Source of the DNA: an uncultured Candidatus Saccharibacteria bacterium
Lineage (GTDB): Bacteria > Patescibacteriota > Saccharimonadia > Saccharimonadales > Saccharimonadaceae
NCBI GenBank assembly: GCA_946222005.1
Contig: CAMIHP010000003.1
Location: 1 to 64,000, forward strand
DNA: 64,000 bases
Reading direction: 5' to 3'
A program made the translations under genes and the position numbers. The notes beneath the pieces are model-generated. The model saw only the letters and a list, made by a program, of their open reading frames with translations, did no database searches and was not told the DNA's origin. This document shows positions 25,297-36,208 of the stretch, piece after piece. Every line of letters starts with the position of its first letter. The stretch's first letter is position 1.

Positions 25297-25500
25297 ACAA
25301 AAAAGCGCTCATAGTAAGGGTGGGCATCACTATGAGCGCTTGGTTTGCCCTTCGTCCCACCCAATCAGGGTATACGTGATCTACTCACACATACGAGATC
25401 CGCTGGACAAAGGGGTTAGTAAGCACACAACCCTGTCTAACGGTGCTGCAGTGGAGGGTAGATAACTACAGCACAGATTGTGTGCAACCTAACACGTTAC
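25297..25500 (-). ncRNA. Candidate structured small RNA
   Basis: Read on the minus strand, two nested folded domains precede an intrinsic terminator. Domain 1 stacks GTTAG/CTAAC, GCACACAA/TTGTGTGC and GTGCTGTAGT/ACTGCAGCAC (25493 to 25415). Domain 2 closes with CCCTTTGTCC/GGACGAAGGG (25414-25405 with 25357-25348) around GATCT/AGATC. The terminator stem is at 25341-25303 followed by six U. No protein frame fits. The signatures of tmRNA, RNase P and SRP RNA that I know are absent; a 6S-like RNA is possible. The 5' end is uncertain. Confidence 0.55.
25303..25341 (-). terminator. Strong intrinsic terminator of the candidate small RNA
   Basis: A 13-bp perfect stem, AAGCGCTCATAGT/ACTATGAGCGCTT, is followed on the minus strand by TTTTTTG. 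Confidence 0.8.
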
Positions 25501-25597
25501 CTTCGTGAAAACACTGGGGTAACTATGTTAAAATAGGGGGTATAAGGTACTTGAACGAGCTTGCGCTCAATCAATCACTTATGATACTAGCACCCGC

Positions 25598-26509
25598 TTG
25601 ACAAAATGTCAACACTTTTCAGCACAAATTATGCAACAGATCAATCACACCACACCACAAGCCCACCAATACCTCAATCCACTCTGCCATATCGCCAAGC
25701 CACCACAGCAGATTCACTACCTCGGTACACTGCCCGAGGAACGCCGCCCGAGCGTGGCGATCGTTGGGTCGCGCCGGCCCACGCGCTATGGCCGGGAAGT
25801 GACGGAGCAATTCGCCCGCGAGCTGACCCGCCAAGGGGTAATTATCATCAGTGGGCTGGCCCTCGGGATCGACAGCATTGCGCACCAGGCCTGCGTGGCG
25901 GTGGGCGGCACGACGATCGCTGTGCTGGGCAATGGCCTGCCACGGATCTATCCAGCCAACCATACTGCGCTTGCGGGTGACATCGTGGCCAAGGGTGGGG
26001 CAGTGGTCTCGGAGCACTTGGCGGGGGATGGCTACCGCTTTGGTAGCTGGAGCTTCCTCGAGCGCAACCGCCTCGTCGCTGGCCTAGCCGACGTCGTCGT
26101 CATCACCGAGGCGGCCGAGCGCAGTGGCACACTCAACACTGCTGCCCACGCACTCGAGCAAGGCAAGGACGTCTTTGCGGTGCCAGGCAACATCACCAGC
26201 CCACTCTCGCAGGGCTGCAACAACCTCCTCAAGCAAGGCGCTCTGCCCGCCACCAGCCCAGCCGATATCCTCGCCGTTATGACCATCACACCGCCCCAGC
26301 GCCAGCAGAGCGAGAATGCCACCCTGCCACTGGGTAGCACACCGCTCGAGGCCGCCATCATCAAGCTACTGCACCAAGGCCTACGCGACGGCGAAGAGAT
26401 GCAGCGCCGCCTAGGCACACCCATCAGCGAGTTCACCATTGCCCTGACGATGCTGGAGATCAATGGCGTCATCCGCTCGCTCGGCGCCAACCAGTGGACA
26501 TTGGCTTAG
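25598..26509 (+). CDS. dprA: DNA-processing protein DprA
   Basis: The Rossmann-like core is clear: VAIVGSRRPTRYG, GLALGIDSIAHQAC, IAVLGNGLPRIYP, SWSFLERNRLVAGL and FAVPGNITSP. A C-terminal winged-helix segment follows from about residue 240. DprA loads RecA onto incoming single-stranded DNA during natural transformation; Saccharibacteria rely on imported nucleic acids. The N-terminal SAM domain of some DprAs is missing. The start may be TTG at 25598 (GATACT 9 bp upstream) or ATG at 25631; no SD precedes either. Confidence 0.95.
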   Translation: MTKCQHFSAQIMQQINHTTPQAHQYLNPLCHIAKPPQQIHYLGTLPEERRPSVAIVGSRRPTRYGREVTEQFARELTRQGVIIISGLALGIDSIAHQACVAVGGTTIAVLGNGLPRIYPANHTALAGDIVAKGGAVVSEHLAGDGYRFGSWSFLERNRLVAGLADVVVITEAAERSGTLNTAAHALEQGKDVFAVPGNITSPLSQGCNNLLKQGALPATSPADILAVMTITPPQRQQSENATLPLGSTPLEAAIIKLLHQGLRDGEEMQRRLGTPISEFTIALTMLEINGVIRSLGANQWTLA

Positions 26510-26513
26510 TATT

Positions 26514-26528
26514 ATGGTACAGTACCAT
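26514..26528. promoter_or_regulatory. 15-bp palindrome over a -10 box
   Basis: ATGGTACAGTACCAT is a perfect palindrome about a central A, covering TACAGT (26518-26523), which lies 10 bp before the next ATG. It could be an operator. Confidence 0.35.
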
Positions 26529-26533
26529 ATACT

Positions 26534-27244
26534 ATGGCAACAGCAGAGCAAACCCCAAGACGACGCGAATATCATATGAGAGATATTCCTACTGTGCCAA
26601 ATGCCATCTCGGCTACTGGGCTAGGGTTAGTAGCTGCTGGTGCTCAGAAATTTGACACTGCGACAAAGGAGAACGACAAAGCTGGCCAGATCATTGGCGC
26701 ACTCATGATACTTGGTGGTCGTGCATGTGACTCAGGAGATGGCCTAGCAGCACGAGGCCTTGACCAAGAAAGTGACTTTGGTGCAGGGTTTGATGCTTTT
26801 TGCGACAAATTCGGTATGGCAGTGATTGGTATAATAGCAGGCAAGCTCTATGTTGTACCCAAATCAGTTCTAGCAACAATTGCCACTAAGAATGCCGTCA
26901 ATGCTGGTGCGACCGTCTATCATGGCCTCACAAATGATGAAGCCTTCCGTACGCCAAAATCCGGCAAGTTCAGTATGGCAGCAGATAATATAGCAATTGC
27001 TGCCTATTTTCTCAAGTCGCTCGCTCCTGAGGGGAGTAAGCTTGAGCGTTATGCTGGTGTAGCAGCACTAGGGTCGTTTGCTGCAGGTGCTGTCCTTGGT
27101 ATTGCCGCTGCGAAGGACTACCTCACTGGCCACTATGCCAAAGCTAAAGACTACAGCAAATCTACCGAGTCTACCTCAGCAGCACACACCTCACCACGGC
27201 AACCTCGCAGCCGTATACGTCGCACACGCCGCGTGCGTGGGTGA
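26534..27244 (+). CDS. CDP-alcohol phosphatidyltransferase family protein
   Basis: The diagnostic motif D-x2-D-G-x2-A-R-x8-G-x3-D-x3-D is intact: DSGDGLAARGLDQESDFG then AGFDAFCD. Four to six membrane helices surround it. Members transfer a phosphoalcohol from a CDP-linked donor to make phospholipid head groups such as phosphatidylglycerol phosphate. The tail ends in a basic Arg-rich stretch. The ATG at 26534 is preceded by a palindromic -10 region. It is one of only two confident genes here ending in TGA. Substrate unknown. Confidence 0.85.
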   Translation: MATAEQTPRRREYHMRDIPTVPNAISATGLGLVAAGAQKFDTATKENDKAGQIIGALMILGGRACDSGDGLAARGLDQESDFGAGFDAFCDKFGMAVIGIIAGKLYVVPKSVLATIATKNAVNAGATVYHGLTNDEAFRTPKSGKFSMAADNIAIAAYFLKSLAPEGSKLERYAGVAALGSFAAGAVLGIAAAKDYLTGHYAKAKDYSKSTESTSAAHTSPRQPRSRIRRTRRVRG

Positions 27245-27459
27245 TACAATTGATGATTCGTATAGCATTCTTTATTGGTAGCCAGGCTCCTTATATATTT
27301 TCCGCAGTATCAGCAATACCCCCGCCTATAGGCCAGGGAGGGGGAGAGGGTATTCTTAATGTATCCAATTTGCATTCCATTCTACTTTGCGGTATCATAG
27401 GCGCTTGATTAGATAGGTTAATAGCAAGCATATAACTATAACAAGCGAGTAGATAATCA
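27245..27459. other. Intergenic region before topA
   Basis: No gene seen. It is AT-rich at its ends with a GC-rich patch in the centre. The topA promoter could not be placed with confidence. Confidence 0.4.
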
Positions 27460-29835
<2,376 letters not shown>

Positions 29836-29853
29836 CCCGGCGACCTCTCATAT

Positions 29854-29890
29854 ACCAGCGGCTCCTCTGTACTAGCCGCTGGTTTTTCTA
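29854..29890 (+). terminator. Intrinsic terminator of topA
   Basis: The 10-bp stem ACCAGCGGCT/AGCCGCTGGT is followed by TTTTTCT, 18 bp after the topA stop. Confidence 0.8.
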
Positions 29891-30022
29891 TGCCAGCCCG
29901 CATTGCTGCGAGCCCGTCAACTGCCCTGTCATGCTCGCCACATCACTTGCAAATGAAAAGCCTCAAAAAATTGTTTACCATAAGCGTAAAGTGTGTGCTA
30001 TAATAGTTCTATGATGAAACGA

Positions 30023-30051
30023 TTGACTTATATCACCTATTATTCTATAAT
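30023..30051 (+). promoter_or_regulatory. Near-consensus promoter of the sigma4/HARE gene
   Basis: TTGACT and TATAAT are separated by exactly 17 bp. The predicted leader is about 40 nt and carries an SD-like GAAGGA, unlike most genes here. Confidence 0.8.
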
Positions 30052-30098
30052 CAAATGTAAGAAGTGCGAGTGGGCATTCACAAGCAACTGAGAAGGAA

Positions 30099-31199
30099 AT
30101 GGAGAACCGAATCATGAACCAAACAACCAAACAACCAACCGAAGTTTTTGCCGCGTCGATCGCTACCATCCTTGATGCAGTCGGCGAAGAACACGACCGC
30201 GAGCGCGAGATCATCGTGCGTCGCTTTGGCCTCAAAGAGCGCCGCGAAACGCTCGAGCAAATCGGCGAGCTGCTCGGTATTACGCGCGAGCGTGTCCGCC
30301 AGCTCGAGAAAGCCATCGTGGTGCGCCTCAAGCTTGCTGCCGAAGCAGGTGAGCTAGAGGGCCTGCACGACGCCGAGCGCCTCATCATCCGCGACCTCTC
30401 CGAAAATGGCCGCGTTGGGCGCGTCTCAGACATCACACAGCGCCTGCTAGACGTCGAGACACCCACGGTGCAGCAGCGCGCCCACATTGCCTTTATCGGC
30501 GAAGTCTCGGCCCGTCTCACCCCCATCAACGAGACCGACAAATACCACCAAGGCCTGGCCATTGCCGAATACGGCGACGAGAAGGCGGTGCGAAGCCGTG
30601 TGGATGAGATCGTTGCCGCTATTAAGCAGCATGGTGCACCTATCAGCCTCGAAGCGCTGCATGACCAACTCACCTACGAGAACCCCAACCAAGTGCGCGG
30701 CCTCGCCAGCCTCTCTACCCAGTTGGCCCACCTCAAAGACATGTGGGGCCTGAGCAAGTGGCCAACCGTTAATCCCAAGAATATCCGCGACAAGATCTAC
30801 GTCGTCCTATTAGACGAAGGCAAACCGCTGCACTTTAGCGAGATTGCTCAGCGCATCAAGGAAAGCACCTTCAAGCGCCGCAACGTCACCAAGCAAGCCA
30901 TCCACAACGAGCTCATCAAAGACAAGCGCTTCATCCTCATCGGCCGCGGCATTTATGCGCTCGACATCTGGGGCTATAGCCAAGGCACTGTAGCTGACAT
31001 CATTGCTGGTATCTTGCGCGACGAGGGTGGCCCATTGCACCGCGATGAGATCGTTAAGCGTGTTCTCAAGAGCCGCCAGGTCAAGGAGACCACCATCCTT
31101 CTTAATCTCCAAAGCAAACCGCTCTTCAAGCGCGTTGCCAAAGCCACCTACGCCCTCGAACCACCCAAGGAGCAAGCAGAGGCGGTCGCAGCAGCGTAG
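30099..31199 (+). CDS. Sigma region 4 / HARE-HTH fusion protein
   Basis: Residues ~25-85 match sigma70 region 4: REREIIVRRFGL followed by ETLEQIGELLGITRERVRQL, the helix-turn-helix that binds -35 boxes. Regions 2 and 3 are absent. Two winged-helix HARE-HTH-like repeats follow (PLHFSEIAQRIKE and PLHRDEIVKRVLKS), as in RNAP delta-like proteins. Such sigma4-HARE fusions are known from comparative genomics. It probably modulates RNA polymerase rather than acting as a full sigma factor. It has a strong promoter and terminator. A second in-frame ATG at 30114 is possible. Confidence 0.88.
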   Translation: MENRIMNQTTKQPTEVFAASIATILDAVGEEHDREREIIVRRFGLKERRETLEQIGELLGITRERVRQLEKAIVVRLKLAAEAGELEGLHDAERLIIRDLSENGRVGRVSDITQRLLDVETPTVQQRAHIAFIGEVSARLTPINETDKYHQGLAIAEYGDEKAVRSRVDEIVAAIKQHGAPISLEALHDQLTYENPNQVRGLASLSTQLAHLKDMWGLSKWPTVNPKNIRDKIYVVLLDEGKPLHFSEIAQRIKESTFKRRNVTKQAIHNELIKDKRFILIGRGIYALDIWGYSQGTVADIIAGILRDEGGPLHRDEIVKRVLKSRQVKETTILLNLQSKPLFKRVAKATYALEPPKEQAEAVAAA

Positions 31200-31224
31200 C
31201 GCTAGATAAGCAATACGCCACCAA

Positions 31225-31262
31225 TAAGAGACGAAGTGATAAAGCTTCGTCTCTTAATTTTT
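31225..31262 (+). terminator. Intrinsic terminator of the sigma4/HARE gene
   Basis: The 12-bp stem TAAGAGACGAAG/CTTCGTCTCTTA is followed by ATTTTT. Confidence 0.8.
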
Positions 31263-31304
31263 GGGTGCTCTGCCTGCTCACATAGGTCTGATTTATCAAA
31301 ATTA

Positions 31305-31333
31305 TTGCACTTTTTTGCTATTTTACATACAAT
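31305..31333 (+). promoter_or_regulatory. Promoter in front of a decayed gene
   Basis: TTGCAC and TACAAT are separated by 17 bp. They precede the broken gene beginning at 31367. Confidence 0.6.
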
Positions 31334-31366
31334 GAATAAACAAATCTAAAGAGAGCTACACCATCT

Positions 31367-32076
31367 ATGCCAGAATCTCCACGCAATCATCATCTTCACG
31401 GGCCAGAGCGACCCACTTCTAGCGAAAATACCCCCCGAAAGATATTGGGGCGTTAGCTTGTAGGGCGGCAGATTCTTACTGTCGCGAGGAATTATCGACA
31501 TCCTTACTGCTAACGACAGATAACTCCACCCCAAGTGTTCGAGAGTATAAAGAAACAGCCCATCAATATATAGATTCAGAACATACTAACACTACTGCAA
31601 ATGAGATGGTGGCAGTCAATGCAAACCACTACGCAGACCTGCCGAAAATACCGAGTGATTTATTTGCCTCAGAGCCAATGCCACAGCTACGCTCTTCTTA
31701 TTTCATTGAAGGAGAGGTGCGCGCTTGCGTCAAAATCCCCAGCGATATATATAATGATATCAATTGTTTAAATTCTCATGGCCTCACTGATGCAGCTACG
31801 TTGGGTGTACAAATCGAAGCCTGAGATAAATTAATCCATTACCTTGACCGATATCGAGATATGGTAACCTTCTCCAATATCCGCTTTATATCAGATGAGC
31901 TGGAAGAAAAATTCGAACGTCGCGAATTAAGACTCGAAGATTGGAAGCGATCACGTCGGGCTATTACAGGGCTACAGGTAGAAGTATCTCGTGAGATTGA
32001 CAGGCTTAAAGATCGTCGCCATAAAGCAATTTGGGGAAATAGCTATTCGTATCGAGTTGATTCTTCTACATCTTAA
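31367..32076 (+). pseudogene. Decayed gene: one frameshift and one in-frame TGA
   Basis: A frame opens at ATG 31367 (MPESPRNHHLHGPERPTSSE) and stops after 29 codons. A -1 shift at the C6 run near 31429-31434 leads into a frame that is open for 218 codons from 31423 to 32076 except for one TGA at 31822-31824. Restored, it would encode about 236 aa, with a helical charged C-terminus (DELEEKFERRELRLEDW, VSREIDRLKDRRHK). No family is recognised. The promoter is intact, so decay may be recent, or sequencing error contributes. Confidence 0.6.
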
Positions 32077-32991
32077 ACCTCTCAAACCTTTTACAAAAAA
32101 CGATACAAGCAAGGATTTCTCTCCGGACAGTGCACACAAAAAAGCTAGGGGAGTGCAGCACTACATCACGCTTCTTGCAGCCGAAAAACTGGCAGGGAAG
32201 TAGCCTCCCCTCCCGCTCCGAACACTACATATACTCAGCTATAACAGAGGTAATTTGCCGCGTGGACAACTATCGTGTACACATGATGGCTGCGGATATT
32301 TGCGTGTGATTTTGCGCTCATAGGCTTATGTATCGGCCGTTTTGTGTGCAAGATAATTCTGCCACAGCCACAATTTGCTCATATATATCTCTTGCATCTA
32401 TTCCTTTGCAGAGCATCTCAGGTGCACAGCAAAAGTGGCCGAAAAGGGTAGGGCAAGGCAGGGGAGTCTGCCGCCCTTTCGCCAAAAATTCCCAGCAACC
32501 GCCCTACCCCTGTTCTTGCCTCATTTCACTAGCATCTACCACTGATAAGCTCATATTCGAGAGCTATGTTATCGTGATATACCTCACCTGAGCTGTAGCT
32601 CTCTGGTTCTTCTGTACTTATTATAGCCAAAGAGTCATACTTGTCCTTGCAGCAGCACACAGCATATTTTCAGCTTAGATGAAAGCTATTAAGCTATAGT
32701 AATCAAAACGGCCTAAGGCCGCATAGAAATATACCCAGAAAGCTCACAATTTCACAGCGCTGATTAACTATACTACACAATATAGCAAGCAACCATGCAC
32801 AGCAAAGTAGCAGCCAGAAGAAAAGCATAAGCATAAACATCAGCGTTAATAGACAAGGGAATGATAAGCTGCAACGTGCTGTAATCTATGCGCGCATAAT
32901 AATTCACACCCACGCAGCAGTGGGGTAGACGCAAAAGATGTATCATTTAATCATCTTTAGGAGTGTAATATAACTTCGCACAATAATCCTT
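32077..32991. other. 915-bp AT-rich region without a supported gene
   Basis: Only short frames with poor composition and no start signals. A small palindrome, CGGCC/GGCCG, lies near 32709. Together with the flanking broken genes it reads as decaying DNA. Confidence 0.5.
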
Positions 32992-33473
32992 TTACGATGC
33001 ATATATAGATCTGACCCCAGATACGGCCCAAATTAAGCTGGGTTTGGCGGTTATGGGCTTTATGAGCATAAGACGCATATCCGGTATAGATCTTCGATTA
33101 TTGATCGATCTTGCTTCTCGTTCAGCAGGTTCACTTAAGATATCTACGCCATCCAATGGGGAGAGTAAGGATAGAGCCGTGGACTTATACGTCCGTCCTA
33201 CAAAGGTAAAAGTACACGCTTGTTCTATTGGAGGGAACACACGGCGCATATATTCATGAACATTCGCGTGTGCAAAGTTATGTACATTTGTTCGTGTGAG
33301 TGTGTCTGATTGCCGCGCAAGGTTTGCAACTTGTCTGTGCAATGGCTCGATATCAAACAAATGAGCGCGGCTGCAGATCTAGGTATGCGCGCTCTGGTCT
33401 CGTATTTGCCTGGCGTCATACCAGCACTAACCCAGGCCCCACAGGCTGTCTGCCGCGTTGCTTTGTTTGACAT
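32992..33473 (-). pseudogene. Decayed gene with a frameshift near its 5' end
   Basis: On the minus strand a frame opens at ATG 33473 (MSNKATRQTACGAWVSAG ... RIPRSAAAL) and leaves phase near 33370. It is continued in another frame (FDIEPLHRQVANLARQSD ... NVHEYMRRVFPP) to a TAA/TAG-type stop at 32992. The joined product would be about 160 aa with a protein-like composition throughout. Family not recognised. A plus-strand frame across the same DNA (33044-33259) is less protein-like. Confidence 0.5.
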
Positions 33474-33974
33474 TTTGTTTGCTTAGTATTTTTGCTATGT
33501 TTTCTACCCTGTTTGGGTTGACCGAGATTAAAATACTATACAATATCATGATTTGACTTTTTCGCAAAAAACATCTCCCCTACTATTTTTGCGTTTTGTT
33601 GATTTTGTAGTATAAATATAGTATTTGCATTTTTTATGTTTTGTTATGTAAAGTGTTGTAAATTTGTTCTTGTTTTACAGAACAAACTCCCCTGCCTTTT
33701 GCTGAGATACGCTGCAGGTATTGGTCGCGACCAACTACATACCTTCAGTAGTTCTTGCACTGTTTCTTTTGTTACGCCGCTCTATTCTCTGGAATATTAA
33801 TGGAATGGTCTCTTGTAGATTTCTTACACAGCCGTTCCTGGTGCGGCGCTTGTGATTAATTATCGTGATGGATTTAGCCTCACTACACCACCGTATTCAG
33901 TGGAGTGGCTATTTATTAGAGATATCAAAAATTCTTAACATTAAAAATATAAATGCTCTATTGTCACTACCCTA
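33474..33974. other. 501-bp very AT-rich region downstream of the dcw cluster
   Basis: Runs of TTTTGTT, TTTTGCG and TATAAATATAG occur with no supported gene. No DnaA-box cluster or terminator was found here. Confidence 0.4.
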
Positions 33975-34901
33975 CTACCGATACGCGGCGCGGCCACTGA
34001 CGCGGACATCGAGATATTTGGGAGTGATGTGGTGCTGCGCCAGATAGCGAATGGCCCGGGCGGCGTCCTCGCTCTGCAATCCAGCTGAGCGATCGACTGA
34101 GAACTTAACAGGATACTCGACCCCTGTAAACCAAACGTAGATTTGGCGGGTCGTGCCAGCAGGCAGCGTGATCTTCTGGACGGTGAGTTGGTGGCGGCGG
34201 ACTGCGCCAACGACTTTACCGATAAAACCGAGAAATTGGTTGCTGGCGACGACTTGGTTATTACGCGTATCGATACCACTGTCATCCACCACTTCAATGC
34301 TTGGCCGCGGCCCATAGGCACGGCGGAAGGCGTGGCCCTCGGTATCAACAAAGAGTTGCTGGCGATTGACCGTCCAGACCACTGCTGCCTGGCGCATAGC
34401 AAGGGTGATGGTGCTACGCCCCAGGCCAGCTTGCTGCGTGGCTGGAAGCACTGCGGCCACTTCGGGGCAATCATGCGTCTGGAGATAGGCCGCCAGCCGA
34501 CTAGTATTGAGTGCAAAGCGAAAACGCTCCAGCGGATGGGCAGTGAGATAATCGCTAATCTTGGCTTGGTAGAGCTGATGATTGCTGGTGAGATTGCCTG
34601 CAACAACTGGTGTCGCAATGACGTTATCAAGCGCAAACCACACTGCAGCCAGCAGCCCCACTACCACTCCAAGCGACAATGCCACATGGCGACGCGTCCG
34701 GCGCAAATCATGCGCATGCATACGCGGCGACCGCAGCTGCGCCTTAGACTCGCCCGCACTTGGGACACGGCTCACCAAGCTACCAGTCAGTGTACGGTTA
34801 CGCCGGTAGGTGTAGGCGGTGCGTTGGAGTTGCTCTTCCCTCTTGTTTTTGGCAGCTCGGCGGCGCGCTGGTGGTGGTGTTTGTTTTGTGCGAAAGCCCA
34901 T
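33975..34901 (-). CDS. ftsQ: Cell-division protein FtsQ/DivIB
   Basis: A basic cytoplasmic tail (RTKQTPPPARRRAAKNKREE) precedes one membrane helix (VALSLGVVVGLLAAVWFAL) and an external POTRA-like domain (HPLERFRFALNTSRLAAYLQ, RQAAVVWTVNRQQLFVDTEG). Position at the end of the mraZ-murG cluster supports FtsQ. It links the septal PBP/FtsW complex to the divisome. The start at 34901 lies 13 bp after TATAAT (34920-34915); longer in-frame starts overlap this promoter. The sequence is weakly conserved, so the call rests largely on topology and context. Confidence 0.8.
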   Translation of the reverse strand: MGFRTKQTPPPARRRAAKNKREEQLQRTAYTYRRNRTLTGSLVSRVPSAGESKAQLRSPRMHAHDLRRTRRHVALSLGVVVGLLAAVWFALDNVIATPVVAGNLTSNHQLYQAKISDYLTAHPLERFRFALNTSRLAAYLQTHDCPEVAAVLPATQQAGLGRSTITLAMRQAAVVWTVNRQQLFVDTEGHAFRRAYGPRPSIEVVDDSGIDTRNNQVVASNQFLGFIGKVVGAVRRHQLTVQKITLPAGTTRQIYVWFTGVEYPVKFSVDRSAGLQSEDAARAIRYLAQHHITPKYLDVRVSGRAAYR

Positions 34902-35056
34902 GATGCTACAGGCCATTATACCGTAGATGGTTGGTTGTTGGCAAAGTCTACTAGCTTTTAAAACAGTCAACCGAATTAACTGGCCACTGAACTCTCAAGT
35001 GGTGAAGAACCCCGTCATTTTGACGGAGTGAGATGTGCGTTCTGGTCTTACCTACC

Positions 35057-36208
35057 CTACTTCTGACGCCGAGCCGTCTCCACTACCATTTGCGCAACGT
35101 CGCGGGCGGCGTGGGGGCGTGCATAAGTGTGGAGGCGCTGAGCGAGCTGCTGGCGCTGCGCAGGGTCGCGCATGAGGGTAAGAATGGCTTGGCTAAGGGC
35201 ATCGCTCTGCTCTAAGGCGTCGTCTTGCAAGACCAGCGCAGCCTTGGCTTCAGCATAGATGGCGGCATTTTTGCGCTGATCGCCCAGGTGATGAGCCGGT
35301 ACCAAGATAGCTGCCTGAGCTAGGCCAGCGAGCTCCTGCGTGAAGGTGGCACTAGCGCGAGATACCACTACATCGGCCACACCAAGCAATTGCGCCATAT
35401 GCTCGAAAACGAAGGGTACGCAGTGAAAATCGGGGTGCTGCGGCGCTTTGGCCTGGGCGGCATCGTAATTGCCCTTGCCCGCCACCAGATAGACCTGCAT
35501 GCCGGCAGCCAGCAGCTCATCGGCAGCGCACAGCACCGCGTGATTGATAATGGCCGAGCCAAGACCGCCACCGGTGGCAACAACTAATGGCTTGTGTGGA
35601 TCAAGCGAGAAGGTCTGCCGTGCCTGCTGCCGCTGAGCCGGAGTGAGCGGACGAAAATCAGCGCCAATCGGCACCCCCACATAGCGGCTACGCGATGCTG
35701 GATAGTGATAATGCTTGAGTGGCCAGCCCGTAGCAATCGCTGCTGCCCAGCGCGCCATCACGCGGTTGGTTAGGCCAGGGCGAGCATCGGAGTCGTGGAT
35801 CACCACTGGCACACGCAGGCAGCGCGCCGCAATGCCAACCGGCAAACACACAAACCCCCCTTTGGCAAAGATCACATCTGGCCGCCAGCGCAGCACCAGC
35901 CAGAGACTCTGACATACGCCAGCCAGGATCTTAAAGATATCTAGTATATTAGCCAGGACGATACTCGGCATAAGCAACTGGCGCACCACGCTGAGGTGCT
36001 GGTAGCGCCGGAACTTGCCCGCAGCGATTGTCCGCACCCGCACTGGCACTGCAGCGTGCTGCATGAGCCCGCGCGATTGGCTAGCAAAGGCCTTATCGCA
36101 GACGAAGGTCACCTGCACATCGGGCTGGAGGGCTGCGATTTCATTAATGACGGCGACGACCGGCGTAACGTGCCCGCCCGATCCACCGCCGACTGCCAGT
36201 AGCTTCAT
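35057..36208 (-). CDS. murG: UDP-GlcNAc:lipid I N-acetylglucosaminyltransferase MurG
   Basis: The GT-B fold motifs are clear: MKLLAVGGGSGGHVTPVVAV at the start, VIFAKGGFVCLPVGIAA, VIHDSDARPGLTNRVMA, VVATGGGLGSAIINHAV and VVSRASATFTQELAG. It makes lipid II on the inner face of the membrane. The ATG at 36208 is set by the MKLLAVGGGSGG motif and an AGGAGA SD. It starts 65 bp inside the upstream ftsW frame, so the two are coupled. The 383-aa length is normal. Confidence 0.96.
   Translation of the reverse strand: MKLLAVGGGSGGHVTPVVAVINEIAALQPDVQVTFVCDKAFASQSRGLMQHAAVPVRVRTIAAGKFRRYQHLSVVRQLLMPSIVLANILDIFKILAGVCQSLWLVLRWRPDVIFAKGGFVCLPVGIAARCLRVPVVIHDSDARPGLTNRVMARWAAAIATGWPLKHYHYPASRSRYVGVPIGADFRPLTPAQRQQARQTFSLDPHKPLVVATGGGLGSAIINHAVLCAADELLAAGMQVYLVAGKGNYDAAQAKAPQHPDFHCVPFVFEHMAQLLGVADVVVSRASATFTQELAGLAQAAILVPAHHLGDQRKNAAIYAEAKAALVLQDDALEQSDALSQAILTLMRDPAQRQQLAQRLHTYARPHAARDVAQMVVETARRQK

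Noticed and set aside
31367..32076. In-frame TGA suggesting UGA=Gly recoding as in SR1/Gracilibacteria
   Set aside because: All other genes read intact with the standard code, none has internal TGA, and this locus also has a frameshift. Pseudogene decay or sequence error is simpler.
33480..33960. oriC-like AT-rich region
   Set aside because: AT-rich but without DnaA-box consensus sites; more likely decayed intergenic DNA.
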